The position numbers and the translations under genes were made by a program. A model generated the notes under the pieces. The model ran no database searches, was not told the DNA's origin, and saw nothing but the letters and a program-made list of their open reading frames with translations. Shown here piece after piece: positions 1 to 8,536 of a stretch of 64,000 bases of DNA. Numbering within the stretch: the first letter of the stretch is position 1; every line of letters begins with the position of its first letter. Source of the DNA: Fluviirhizobium alvei (GTDB taxonomy: Bacteria; Pseudomonadota; Alphaproteobacteria; Rhizobiales; Rhizobiaceae); the NCBI RefSeq assembly GCF_030551875.1, contig NZ_JAUOZU010000001.1, positions 186,001 through 250,000 on the forward strand, given 5' to 3'.

Positions 1-416
1 TTCTTGTGTTCGGAAATATCCTGAAGCACGGTGAAACCGATACCGGAAGAGAATCGACGGCTGACGAAATGCAGCCAGCGATCGGCGCCGTAGCGTTCGA
101 TCGAGTCCGATCTTTCTTTCCACGAAGTGGCAATGCGTTCGCCGATCCAGTCGTTTCGGTTCGGCGGTGTCTCCAGCTTCCCGTAGTTATTGCCGATCCG
201 GCAACCCGCATCATAGAGCGCGCCATAGAGATCGCGGGCCCGCTTGCCGGGCTCGATTGCGTTTTCGCGCAAGGGAAAAAATTGCAGCAGGCGCGCGCTT
301 GCGAAGACGATATTGTCCAGTCGATCGGTGACAAGGATCGCCGCACCGAGGGCTTCGCAGAAGACCTCGAGCATATTGTACTGCAGGATGGCGTCGAACG
401 ACGCTGCATCACTCAT
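1..416 (-). CDS. PAS-domain sensory protein, C-terminus outside the window
   Basis: The reading frame runs from an ATG at 416 off the left edge, so about 138 N-terminal residues are visible. They begin MSDAASFDAILQYNMLEVF and form a PAS-like fold: a hydrophobic core around residues 20-35 (GAAILVTDRLDNIVFAS) and, at the cut end, LQDISEHK, the motif that normally closes a PAS domain before a histidine kinase, GGDEF or HWE-kinase output. The output domain is not visible, so the role cannot be assigned beyond signal sensing. The 222 bases upstream to 638 hold no gene and presumably carry its promoter; no clear operator was seen there. Confidence 0.7.
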   Translation of the reverse strand, partial: MSDAASFDAILQYNMLEVFCEALGAAILVTDRLDNIVFASARLLQFFPLRENAIEPGKRARDLYGALYDAGCRIGNNYGKLETPPNRNDWIGERIATSWKERSDSIERYGADRWLHFVSRRFSSGIGFTVLQDISEHK

Positions 417-638
417 TGCAGGTGATCCTGTGTCAGGGGGCGTGGAGCATGCTGGCATCCGTCTTGAAGCGGGAACGGCAGGCTATAGTGGGGCTATCCA
501 GCGCATTCCCCTGCCTGCGGTGCTGAATGGACCGAACCGGCCCGCTTTCATTTCAAGCTCGCTAATAGATCGCAGATGATTGTTAATTCAGGCTTAATCG
601 GCGGTTATGTCGCGTTCGGAAATGCAACGAGCATTTGC

Positions 639-2402
639 TCATTCGGCGGCATTTCGCTCAGGCTTGACCAGCGGTTCCGGTACTGGTTTGGTCAGGATCA
701 TTTCGCGGCCGGCCGTAATTCCCTGCACCGCCTGGATGGCCAGCCGCTCTTCGTCGCGACGACGGACATCGTCCGTGATTTCCTGGGCGAGGCTGTCCGG
801 TACACCGAGCGCTTCAAGCGTTTTGCGACCAAACGTCAATCCGGATTCGAGGGTTTCGCGAATTTCATACTCGATGCCCTTGGCCCGGAGCGCCAGCGTG
901 TGGCCGCGATCATAGGCGCGCGCGAAAATCCGCGCATCCGGGTATTCCGCCTGGACGAGATCGACGATCTGGTCCGTGATTTCCTGCTTGTTGGTACAGA
1001 TGGCGACGATCTTGGCCTTCTCGATGCCGGCGGCCACCAGAACGTCCTTGCGGGTTCCGTCGCCAAAATAGATGCGGAAGCCGAACCGCGAAGCCTGGCG
1101 AATACGCTCCGCCGAATGGTCGAGTGTTGTCACCGTCCGTCCGCCGGCAAGCAGGATTTGCGCGACGATCTGCCCGAAACGCGAAAAGCCGATCATCAGA
1201 ACGTCGGCATCGGCGCCTTCGAAATCCTCCTCGAGGATTTCCCGCTTTTCCGGGCGGATGAGAAGTGCAGGCACCGCAGAATAGAGCGGCGTCAGCGCCA
1301 TCGTCAACGTGACGACGGCGATCAGGGTAGACGCGACTTCGCCGGAAAACACCCTGTCCCCGGCCGCCGCTGTAAATAGCACGAAGGCGAATTCACCGCC
1401 CTGCGCCAGCAGGAAGCCGGTCTTGAGCGCATGGTTGTGGCTTGAACCGGCAATCCGGCAGAGGCCGTAGATGATGGCGGATTTCACCACCATGATCACC
1501 GGCACCGCAACGAGCAGGATCTTCCAGTTTGCAAGAACGATCGACAGATTGAGGGAGAGGCCGATCGCCATGAAGAACAGGCCGAGCAGGATGCCGCGGA
1601 ACGGTTCGATATCGGCTTCGAGTTCGTGCCGGAACGAGGATTCCGCCAGCATCAGGCCGGCGAGAAAGGCGCCCATCGCCATCGAAAGGCCTGCGAGTTC
1701 CATTACGCTCGCCGCACAAAGAACCACAAACAGAGCCGCTGCAATCATCGCTTCGCGCGCACCGGTGCGGCCGATTACATAGAAAAGCGGATTGAGAAGA
1801 TACCGACCCGTCAGAACAAGGCCGAGGATAGCGCCGATGGCCACCAGGATACCGACAAGATCGAACCCGTGATTGTCATTGCCGGGCGCGATGAAGGCCG
1901 TCAGGGCGAGAAGCGGAACGATTGCCAGATCCTGGAACAGCAGAACGGCAAAGGCTCTCTGGCCATAAGGCGTGTTGAGCCCGCCGCGATCTTCCAGAAT
2001 CTGCAGGGCAAAGGCGGTCGACGAGAGCGCGATGCCGAAACCGGCGACCACGGCACCCTGCCATGCGACGAGGCCGGAGAGCCAGCCGATCAGGGTGAGC
2101 ACAAAGCCGGTCAACAGAACCTGTGCCGTACCCAGGCCAAATATATCCCGCCGCATCTGCCAGAGGCGGGCCGGCTTGAGTTCGAGCCCGATGATGAAGA
2201 GAAGCAGGACGACGCCCAGTTCAGCAACCGAAAGAACCTCTTCCCCCTCTGCGATCAGGCCAAGCACCGGTCCAATGACGACGCCCGCCGCGAGATAGCC
2301 AAGCACGGTGCCGAGGCCGAGTTTCTTGAACAGCGGCGCCGTTACCACGGCACCTCCGAGCAGAAGGATGGCCTCGTTGAACAAAGTGTGCGATTGCGAC
2401 AT
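639..2402 (-). CDS. CPA2-family monovalent cation:proton antiporter (KefB/KefC type)
   Basis: Inner-membrane K+/H+ or Na+/H+ exchanger of 587 residues. About twelve hydrophobic segments fill residues 1-390, with the family signatures GTVLGYLAAGVVIGP and LLLFIIGLELKP near the N-terminus. Residues from about 405 form an RCK_N/TrkA-N nucleotide-binding domain (VLMIGFSRFGQ, then the acidic strand end TTLDHS). This layout matches the glutathione-regulated potassium efflux proteins, but no KefF/KefG ancillary gene lies next to it, so gating by glutathione adducts is not shown. The ATG at 2402 starts the family-conserved region; a longer frame from 2471 would translate a hairpin-bearing leader and is less likely. 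Divergent from pmbA. Confidence 0.85.
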   Translation of the reverse strand: MSQSHTLFNEAILLLGGAVVTAPLFKKLGLGTVLGYLAAGVVIGPVLGLIAEGEEVLSVAELGVVLLLFIIGLELKPARLWQMRRDIFGLGTAQVLLTGFVLTLIGWLSGLVAWQGAVVAGFGIALSSTAFALQILEDRGGLNTPYGQRAFAVLLFQDLAIVPLLALTAFIAPGNDNHGFDLVGILVAIGAILGLVLTGRYLLNPLFYVIGRTGAREAMIAAALFVVLCAASVMELAGLSMAMGAFLAGLMLAESSFRHELEADIEPFRGILLGLFFMAIGLSLNLSIVLANWKILLVAVPVIMVVKSAIIYGLCRIAGSSHNHALKTGFLLAQGGEFAFVLFTAAAGDRVFSGEVASTLIAVVTLTMALTPLYSAVPALLIRPEKREILEEDFEGADADVLMIGFSRFGQIVAQILLAGGRTVTTLDHSAERIRQASRFGFRIYFGDGTRKDVLVAAGIEKAKIVAICTNKQEITDQIVDLVQAEYPDARIFARAYDRGHTLALRAKGIEYEIRETLESGLTFGRKTLEALGVPDSLAQEITDDVRRRDEERLAIQAVQGITAGREMILTKPVPEPLVKPERNAAE

Positions 2403-2414
2403 GAAAGCGGTTCC

Positions 2415-2433
2415 GGGCGGGATAATCCCGCCC
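2415..2433. promoter_or_regulatory. Short hairpin in the leader of the antiporter gene
   Basis: GGGCGGGA (2415-2422) and TCCCGCCC (2426-2433) form a perfect 8-bp stem with a 3-base loop. It lies 12 bases upstream of the antiporter ATG, inside the divergent region shared with pmbA. It could be an operator or an mRNA structure close to the ribosome binding site; nothing decides between them. Confidence 0.4.
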
Positions 2434-2498
2434 TCAGTATTGTAACCCTTGATGATTTTGCAAGCGCACAATAAATGGGAACAAAAGAAAGGTCTTTT

Positions 2499-3845
2499 AT
2501 GTCCGAACCCATCGATTCCCGTCCGCTGCTGTCGCGCGCTTCCGAACTTGTCGATCTCGCGCTGAAGGCTGGTGCAACCGAAGCCGATGCGGTCGCGGTC
2601 CGGTCGCGATCCCGGTCGGTTTCTGTCCGACAGGGGCAGGTTGAAGGTGTTGACTCCTCCGAAGGCGATGATTTCTCGCTACGTGTCTTCGTGGGCCGCA
2701 AGGTGGCAAGCGTGTCGGCCAATCCGGGCTTCGACCTCGCCGAACTTGCTGCACGTGCGGTCGCGATGGCAAAAGCTTCGCCGGAAGATCCCTTCGCCTG
2801 TCTAGCAGACAAGGCGGATCTTTCCAGAGAGCACGCAGATCTTGATCTTTTCGATCCCACCGAAGTCAGTTCGGCTGAACTGACCGCCGCCGCCAAGGAA
2901 GCCGAAGAGGGCGCGCTTTCCATTTCGGGCGTCACGCGCTCGGCGGGCGCAGGGGCCTCCGCCTCGATGGGTGGCCTCGTTCTCGTGACCTCGACCGGTT
3001 TTTCCGGCGCCTATATGGCGACCCGTTTCGGTCGAGGCGTGAGCGCGATTGCCGGTGAGGGAACCGGCATGGAGCGGGATCACGAAGGCTGCTCCCGTCT
3101 GCACTATGCCGATCTCGATCCGGCGCTGGAGATTGGTCGCAAGGCAGGGGAACGGGCGGTGCGGCGGCTTAATCCGCGCAAGGTGCCAACCGCGACCGGT
3201 GTGACCGTCATCTACGATCCGCGCGTCGCCCGCAGTCTCGTCGGCCATATCGCTGGTGCGATCAATGGTGCGGCCATTGCGCGCAAGACCTCCTTCCTCA
3301 AGGATATGATGGGCAAGCAGGTGCTCGCCTCCGGGCTCACAATCAGCGACGATCCGCAGATCGTCCGTGGTTCGTCATCGCGTCCGTTCGATGGCGAAGG
3401 TGTCCGCGGTGAGCGGCTGCTGATGATCGAGGACGGCATCCTGAAAAACTGGTTCCTTGCCACATCGCAGGCCCGCGAACTCGGCCTGCATACCAACGGA
3501 CGTGGCGTCCGGGGTGGCAACTCTGTTTCGCCCTCATCGACCAATCTGGCGCTTGAGCCGGGTGAGATGTCGCCGGAAGACATGATCCGCTCGGTCAAAG
3601 ATGGTTTCTATGTCACCGAACTGATCGGTCATGGTGCCAACATCGTGACCGGGGAATATTCGCGCGGGGCATCCGGGTACTGGATCGAGAATGGCGAACT
3701 GGCCTATCCTGTTTCGGAAATCACGCTGGCCTCGAACATGCGGGACATGTTCATGGCGATGACCCCGGCCAATGATATCGACCGCAACTTCGGTGTTGCA
3801 GCGCCGACGATCCTGATCGAGAACATGACCGTTGCGGGCAAGTAG
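2499..3845 (+). CDS. pmbA: Metalloprotease-like TldE/PmbA family protein
   Basis: 448-residue cytoplasmic protein of the TldD/PmbA family. In enterobacteria the TldD-TldE heterodimer cleaves leader peptides of modified peptides such as microcin B17 and degrades unfolded peptides such as CcdA. This is the TldE/PmbA partner: there is no HExxxH zinc motif, and the conserved C-terminal half (GHIAGAINGAAIARKTSFLKD, split around 3240-3300, and NIVTGEYSRGASGYWIENGE near 3640-3690) is present. The ATG at 2499 follows AGAAAGG at a good distance; an in-frame ATG at 2475 is less well placed. It heads a same-strand run through lpxK. No tldD is in the window. Confidence 0.9.
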   Translation: MSEPIDSRPLLSRASELVDLALKAGATEADAVAVRSRSRSVSVRQGQVEGVDSSEGDDFSLRVFVGRKVASVSANPGFDLAELAARAVAMAKASPEDPFACLADKADLSREHADLDLFDPTEVSSAELTAAAKEAEEGALSISGVTRSAGAGASASMGGLVLVTSTGFSGAYMATRFGRGVSAIAGEGTGMERDHEGCSRLHYADLDPALEIGRKAGERAVRRLNPRKVPTATGVTVIYDPRVARSLVGHIAGAINGAAIARKTSFLKDMMGKQVLASGLTISDDPQIVRGSSSRPFDGEGVRGERLLMIEDGILKNWFLATSQARELGLHTNGRGVRGGNSVSPSSTNLALEPGEMSPEDMIRSVKDGFYVTELIGHGANIVTGEYSRGASGYWIENGELAYPVSEITLASNMRDMFMAMTPANDIDRNFGVAAPTILIENMTVAGK

Positions 3846-3857
3846 AAACGGAACTCT

Positions 3858-4661
3858 ATGCTGATGACATCGCCCAGAGGCGAGCATGCGATCGACAAAG
3901 AGGATCTCGACCTTCTGGTCACGGCGGCCCGGGAGGCCGGCCGCGAGGCGCTGCGTTATTTCCGCAACGATGTGAAGATCTGGTGGAAGAACGAGGGCAC
4001 GTCGCCGGTGACGGCGGCCGACCATGCCGCCAACGATATTCTGCGGGATCGATTGATGGCGGCCCGGCCCGACTATGGCTGGCTGTCGGAGGAAAGCGAG
4101 GATGCGCCCGAGCGCCTGTCCCGCAGCCGCGTCTTCATCATCGATCCGATCGATGGAACCCGCGCCTTCATGAATGGCAAGGAGACCTGGGTCGTCAGTG
4201 CAGCGGTCACCGATGACGGCTTGCCTGTCGCGGGTGTGCTCTATGCGCCGGCCCTCGACGAATGTTATGTCGCAACCGCGGATGGCCGGGTGGAGAAGAA
4301 TGGCGTTCCTCTGCCGGTTCGTCCATCGTCGGGTGCGATCCGACGCATCAGCGGCGCCGAGGATCTGTTGCGCAGATTTGCCGCCGCCCTGCCTGCCGAG
4401 GTCGAGCGGGTCAAGAATGCGCCTTCGCTCGCCTATCGGCTGGCAATGATTGCGGATGGTCGGCTCGATGCCACCTTGGTCAAGGCCAATGCGCATGATT
4501 GGGATCTTGCTGCAGCCCATCTCATCCTGGCCAATACCGGTGGGCGGCTTGCAGACCTGCGGGGTGAGGATCCCGTCTATAACCGGCCGTTGCCACGCCA
4601 TGACATTCTTGTGGCTGCAGCCGATGATCAAGCGCTGAAGGCTTTGCTTTCCGCGATCTGA
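3858..4661 (+). CDS. cysQ: Inositol monophosphatase-family phosphatase, probably 3'(2'),5'-bisphosphate nucleotidase
   Basis: 267 residues with both metal-binding signatures of the Li+-sensitive, Mg2+-dependent phosphatase superfamily: WLSEESED followed by DPIDGTRAFMNG near residues 75-105, and the C-terminal WDLAAAHLILANTGG near 215. The fit is best to CysQ-type enzymes, which hydrolyse 3'-phosphoadenosine 5'-phosphate from sulfate assimilation to AMP; inositol-1-phosphatase activity cannot be excluded from sequence. It starts 12 bases after pmbA and is probably co-transcribed. The position between pmbA and the Kdo/lipid A genes is a rhizobial arrangement. Confidence 0.8.
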   Translation: MLMTSPRGEHAIDKEDLDLLVTAAREAGREALRYFRNDVKIWWKNEGTSPVTAADHAANDILRDRLMAARPDYGWLSEESEDAPERLSRSRVFIIDPIDGTRAFMNGKETWVVSAAVTDDGLPVAGVLYAPALDECYVATADGRVEKNGVPLPVRPSSGAIRRISGAEDLLRRFAAALPAEVERVKNAPSLAYRLAMIADGRLDATLVKANAHDWDLAAAHLILANTGGRLADLRGEDPVYNRPLPRHDILVAAADDQALKALLSAI

Positions 4662-4756
4662 CAGGGTAACGATGTCGCCTCATAGGCATCCGGTGCCCGG
4701 AACCGAAAAACATTAACGGCTGCTCGCATCATGGGCGGCCAATGTTCAGGGGAAGA

Positions 4757-4996
4757 ATGATGACCGATAGTCCGAAACAACTGCTGCATCTCGTATTCGG
4801 CGGCGAACTGAAATCGCTGGATTCCACCGAATTCAACAATCTCGACGCGCTCGATATCGTCGGTATCTTCCCCGACTATGCGAGTGCGCACATGGCCTGG
4901 AAGGCCAAGGCCCAGCAGACGGTCGATAACGCCCATATGCGCTATTACATCGTCCATATGCACAAGCTGCTCGACCCGACCGGTGACAAGCATTGA
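4757..4996 (+). CDS. Small DUF4170 protein
   Basis: 79 residues, conserved in alphaproteobacteria as DUF4170 and of unknown function. The sequence contains LLHLVFGGEL, DIVGIFPDYASAHMAWKAKA and RYYIVHMHKLLDP; the central part resembles a small mixed alpha/beta fold with an aromatic patch, and there is no signal peptide or membrane segment. Two adjacent ATG codons (4757 and 4760) follow an AGGGGAAG sequence; an upstream ATG at 4742 would place that sequence inside the gene. The conserved position directly before waaA suggests a link to envelope biogenesis, but that is inference from context only. Confidence 0.8.
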   Translation: MMTDSPKQLLHLVFGGELKSLDSTEFNNLDALDIVGIFPDYASAHMAWKAKAQQTVDNAHMRYYIVHMHKLLDPTGDKH

Positions 4997-5024
4997 TCCC
5001 TCAAGCGGCAGGGATATCTGACCG

Positions 5025-6356
5025 ATGATGGGCTTGAGGGCGCGTCTGGCCCTGGCCACCTATCGCTGGCTGGGCGTTGCTGCCTATCCTGTGATTACGG
5101 CTGCGCTTGCAGTGCGCTCGGCGCGCGGCAAGGAAGAACGGTCGCGACGGTCGGAACGTTACGGCTATGCCAGTGCGCCGCGGCCGGAAGGGCCGCTGGT
5201 CTGGGTTCATGCGGCCAGCGTCGGCGAGACCAATGCGATGGTGCCGTTGATCCGCGAGATCGGCAGGAGCGGCATTACGGTCTTGCTGACCACCGGAACG
5301 GTCACTTCGGCCCGCTTCGCCCAGTCGCGCATGGGACCCTCCGTCATCCATCAATATGTGCCGCTCGATCTCAAGCCGGCGCTTGATCGCTTTCTCGACT
5401 ACTGGCAGCCGGATCTCGCGCTCTTTGCGGAATCGGAAATCTGGCCGATGACCATCATGGCGCTCAGCGAGCGCCATATTCCGCAGATCCTCGTCAATGC
5501 CCGCATGTCGGATCGCTCCTATCGGCGCTGGTCGCGGTTCAGCAGCATGTCCTCGGCGCTCTTCGAAAACCTGGCGCTCGTCATCGCCCAGTCGGAACTG
5601 GATTCGACCCGCTACCAGGAACTCGGCGCACTTCCGGTGCTCGTTTCCGGCAACCTGAAGGCGGAGAGCGGTCTGCCGGAAGCCGATGCGGCTGTTCTTG
5701 AACGGCTTCGCAACCAGATCGGCGACCGTCCGACCTGGGCAGCGATCTCGACCTTCGATGGTGAGGAAATCGCTGCCGCCAACGTTCACAAGCTCTTGTC
5801 GTCGCGGCTCGATCTCGTGACCATTATCGTGCCGCGACATCCCGAGCGCGCCGACGAGATCGAAGAGGCACTGAACAATGCCGGTATGGTCGTGGCGCGC
5901 CGCAGCCGCGGCGATTCCATCATGCCAGATACGACCGTTTATCTCGGCGATACGATCGGCGAAATGAGCCTCTATCTGCAACTGACCGAGATTGCCTTCG
6001 TCGGCCGGTCATTGACGGCGTCCGGCGGACAGAACCCGCTCGAACCGGCGATGATGGGTTGCGCCATTCTGTCCGGCGGCCATGTCGGAAACTTCAGGGA
6101 CAGCTACCAGATGCTGGCACGCAACGGCTCGGCGCGCATGGTGCGCGACACCGAAATGCTGGCCAAGGGCGTCTATTATCTTTTGACCAACGAGCCGGCG
6201 CGCCATGCAATGATCGATGCCGGACTGCAGACGGTTCACCAGATGCGCGGCGCCCTGTCCAAGACCATGCGCGGGCTCGATCCCTATATCAACCCTCTGA
6301 CGATGAAGGCGCGGCTGATGCCGAGAAATCCATCGCAGGAAAATTCGGGTAAATGA
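5025..6356 (+). CDS. waaA: 3-deoxy-D-manno-octulosonic acid (Kdo) transferase
   Basis: 443-residue GT30 glycosyltransferase that adds Kdo from CMP-Kdo to lipid IVA on the cytoplasmic face of the inner membrane. A hydrophobic N-terminal anchor (about residues 12-30) is followed by the acceptor-domain signature VWVHAASVGETNA, whose Glu is the catalytic base, then LFAESEIWP and, in the donor domain, IVPRHPERADEI and GGQNPLEPAMMGC. Length is typical (about 420-440). The neighbouring lpxK makes the acceptor, so two consecutive lipid A/Kdo steps are encoded within 3 kb. Confidence 0.95.
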   Translation: MMGLRARLALATYRWLGVAAYPVITAALAVRSARGKEERSRRSERYGYASAPRPEGPLVWVHAASVGETNAMVPLIREIGRSGITVLLTTGTVTSARFAQSRMGPSVIHQYVPLDLKPALDRFLDYWQPDLALFAESEIWPMTIMALSERHIPQILVNARMSDRSYRRWSRFSSMSSALFENLALVIAQSELDSTRYQELGALPVLVSGNLKAESGLPEADAAVLERLRNQIGDRPTWAAISTFDGEEIAAANVHKLLSSRLDLVTIIVPRHPERADEIEEALNNAGMVVARRSRGDSIMPDTTVYLGDTIGEMSLYLQLTEIAFVGRSLTASGGQNPLEPAMMGCAILSGGHVGNFRDSYQMLARNGSARMVRDTEMLAKGVYYLLTNEPARHAMIDAGLQTVHQMRGALSKTMRGLDPYINPLTMKARLMPRNPSQENSGK

Positions 6357-6360
6357 TCCG

Positions 6361-7074
6361 ATGACAAAGATTGCCGCTGTCCTGTTCGACAAGGATGGAA
6401 CGCTCCTCGATTTCGATCGCAGCTGGGAGCCGGTCAATCGCCGGGCGGCGCTTTATGCCGCCAACGGCGATCAGGCGCTGGCGAACCGTCTCATGCAGGC
6501 CTGCGGCATGGATCCCGAAAGCGGCCGCGTCGTGCCCGACAGTCTGTTTGCAGCCTCCTCGACCGGCGAGATCGCCCGGGCGATGATCGACCATGGTGCG
6601 CCTTTCGCGCTTGCAGATCTTACCACCGCACTCGATCGTTTCTTCTTTGAAGGTGCCGCCGATGCGGTGCCTCTGACCGATCTGGTCACACTCTTCACCC
6701 GGTTGAAGGCGCGCGGTTTGAAGCTCGGCATTGCCTCGTCCGACAACGAGGCATCGATCCGGCTGATGGCGGAAAGCAAGGGCATTCTCGGGCTGCTCGA
6801 TTATATCGCTGGTTACGACAGCGGTCATGGCGTCAAGCCGGGCCCGGGCATGATCCATGGTTTTGCCGAAGCAACCGGCGTGCCGGCCGGGCAGGTTCTG
6901 ATGGTGGGTGACAATACCCACGACCTGCACATGGCGCGCAATGCGGCTGCGGGTCTCGCCGTCGGCGTGCTGAGTGGAACCGGCACACGCGAACATCTCG
7001 AGCCGATCGCCGACCATGTGATCGACGGCGTCGATGATCTTGTCACGCTTCTCGACGAGCTTGAGGCCGCCTGA
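6361..7074 (+). CDS. HAD-family hydrolase, phosphoglycolate phosphatase-like
   Basis: 237 residues with all four HAD motifs: I LFDKDGTLLDFD (nucleophile Asp and acid/base Asp near residues 10-12), II GIASSDN, III the Lys in GVKPGPGM, and IV MVGDNTHDLHMARNA. The helical cap between motifs I and II is of the C1 type seen in Gph/phosphatase enzymes. Exact substrate unknown; sugar phosphates or phosphoglycolate are possible. It starts 4 bases after waaA, so translation is probably coupled, and it separates waaA from lpxK. A role in Kdo 8-phosphate dephosphorylation would be attractive, but the fold differs from KdsC in having a cap, so I do not claim it. Confidence 0.85.
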   Translation: MTKIAAVLFDKDGTLLDFDRSWEPVNRRAALYAANGDQALANRLMQACGMDPESGRVVPDSLFAASSTGEIARAMIDHGAPFALADLTTALDRFFFEGAADAVPLTDLVTLFTRLKARGLKLGIASSDNEASIRLMAESKGILGLLDYIAGYDSGHGVKPGPGMIHGFAEATGVPAGQVLMVGDNTHDLHMARNAAAGLAVGVLSGTGTREHLEPIADHVIDGVDDLVTLLDELEAA

Positions 7075-7196
7075 GCCGGCTTTCGGCAGGAAGCGCCTTG
7101 CATTATCAATGATTTTCGCGTTTTGATCGCGCTCATGCGGAGCCGCAGCCCGAGCAGGGACCAGGCGCGGCGAGGGGAACGCGACCGGACAGGGAC

Positions 7197-8222
7197 ATGG
7201 TATCAGAAGCACCACCATTCTGGTGGAAGGACAGGGATTGGCGAGCCTGGCTGCTCGCGCCGATCGCAAAGCTTTACGGCTTCGTCGCAGGGCGACGGCT
7301 GAAGCGTGCCCGTCGCCTGCCGATGCCCGTTCCGGTCATCTGCGTCGGAAATTTCACGGTTGGTGGCGCAGGCAAGACCCCGACGGTGATTGCGCTCGCC
7401 CGCGCTGCCGCTGCCAAAGGCCTGAAGGTGGGCGTGCTCAGCCGCGGCTATGGCGGCACCATGGACCGGACCACCGTGATCGATCCACACCATCACCGGG
7501 CGCGCGATGTCGGCGATGAGCCGTTGCTGATCGCCCGCGAAGCGCTGGTCGTCATCTCCCGCCGCCGGGTCGAAGGTGCACGCCGTCTGATCGAGGAAGG
7601 TGTCGACCTCATCCTGCTCGATGACGGTTTCCAGAGTGCGGCCCTTCTGTTCGACTATGCCTTAATGGTGGTGGATACGCGGCGCGGGATCGGCAACGGT
7701 TTCATCATTCCGGCTGGTCCGGTCAGGGCGCCGACGCAATTGCAACTTTCCTTCGCGACGGCACTTTTGAAGGTCGGCAATGGAGTGGCTGCCGATCCCT
7801 TCATTCGCAGTGCCGCCCGTTCGGGTAAACCGGTCTTCGAGGCAGCAATCCGTCCTGTCGAGCCGAACCGGATCGCTTCGCAGAAAGTGCTCGCCTTTGC
7901 CGGTATCGCCGATCCGGGCAAATTCTACGAGACCGTCCGCGGGCTTGGCGCCGAGATCGTCGAGACCCGCTCGTTTGGTGATCACTACTATCTGAGCGCC
8001 GACGAGATGGAGGAGATCCTGGCGGTGGCGGAAGCGAAAGGGCTCACGATCGTCACCACGGCCAAGGATGCGGCCCGGCTGCAGGGCGAGGGTGGCATTG
8101 CCGAGCGGTTATTGGAGAAGCTGGTGGTCGTCGACGTCGAAATGGCGTTCGATTCCCCGTCCGTACCCGGCCAGATCATAGACCAGGCCATCGCATCGTT
8201 CCGGAAGCGTCGCACCGGCTGA
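7197..8222 (+). CDS. lpxK: Tetraacyldisaccharide 4'-kinase
   Basis: 341-residue lipid A kinase that phosphorylates the 4' position of the tetraacyl disaccharide to give lipid IVA. The N-terminal hydrophobic segment ([15 protein letters not shown]) is a membrane-association helix. The P-loop is [14 protein letters not shown] around residues 50-63, and the C-terminal half contains [14 protein letters not shown] and [10 protein letters not shown], both family signatures. The ATG at 7197 follows AGGGAC. A 122-base gap separates it from the HAD gene. Its TGA (8220-8222) directly abuts the reverse-strand stop of the DUF2093 gene, giving TGATCA with no bases between. Confidence 0.95.
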   Translation: MVSEAPPFWWKDRDWRAWLLAPIAKLYGFVAGRRLKRARRLPMPVPVICVGNFTVGGAGKTPTVIALARAAAAKGLKVGVLSRGYGGTMDRTTVIDPHHHRARDVGDEPLLIAREALVVISRRRVEGARRLIEEGVDLILLDDGFQSAALLFDYALMVVDTRRGIGNGFIIPAGPVRAPTQLQLSFATALLKVGNGVAADPFIRSAARSGKPVFEAAIRPVEPNRIASQKVLAFAGIADPGKFYETVRGLGAEIVETRSFGDHYYLSADEMEEILAVAEAKGLTIVTTAKDAARLQGEGGIAERLLEKLVVVDVEMAFDSPSVPGQIIDQAIASFRKRRTG

Positions 8223-8447
8223 TCAGACTGGCAGCGTTCCGGCGCGCTTTTCCGCCTCAAGGGAGGCCGCCGCATCGGCATAGGGCTCCTGACGGTCGAC
8301 GCTCCAGTATTTGAGCTCGTCGAGCGGGATCTGTTTGCCGGTGATGGCACAGATCACAAAGCCGCCGGGCAGCAGAATGTGGAAGTCGCCATCAAGATAG
8401 CGAATCTTCGCCTCGCGGCTGCCACTGCCTTCAAACCGGTTCATCAT
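8223..8447 (-). CDS. Small DUF2093 protein
   Basis: 74 residues, an alphaproteobacterial DUF2093 protein of unknown function. Visible features are AKIRYLDGDFHILLPGGFVICAITGKQIPL and LKYWSVDRQEPYADA (given here only as landmarks around residues 12-40 and 46-60, split for brevity). No membrane segment or cysteine pair. Converges on lpxK with no intergenic base, and follows mutL on the other side in the same orientation (mutL ends upstream at 8537), so it may be co-transcribed with mutL. Two in-frame ATG codons at 8447 and 8444 are equally possible. Confidence 0.8.
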   Translation of the reverse strand: MMNRFEGSGSREAKIRYLDGDFHILLPGGFVICAITGKQIPLDELKYWSVDRQEPYADAAASLEAEKRAGTLPV

Positions 8448-8536
8448 CGCTCAGCCCTGCCTGGTCCCAGACCGTTCCTATCATCGACACTTGGTATAAG
8501 CGGTATAAAGCCGCCAGTGGCGAATTGCCAGCGCTT

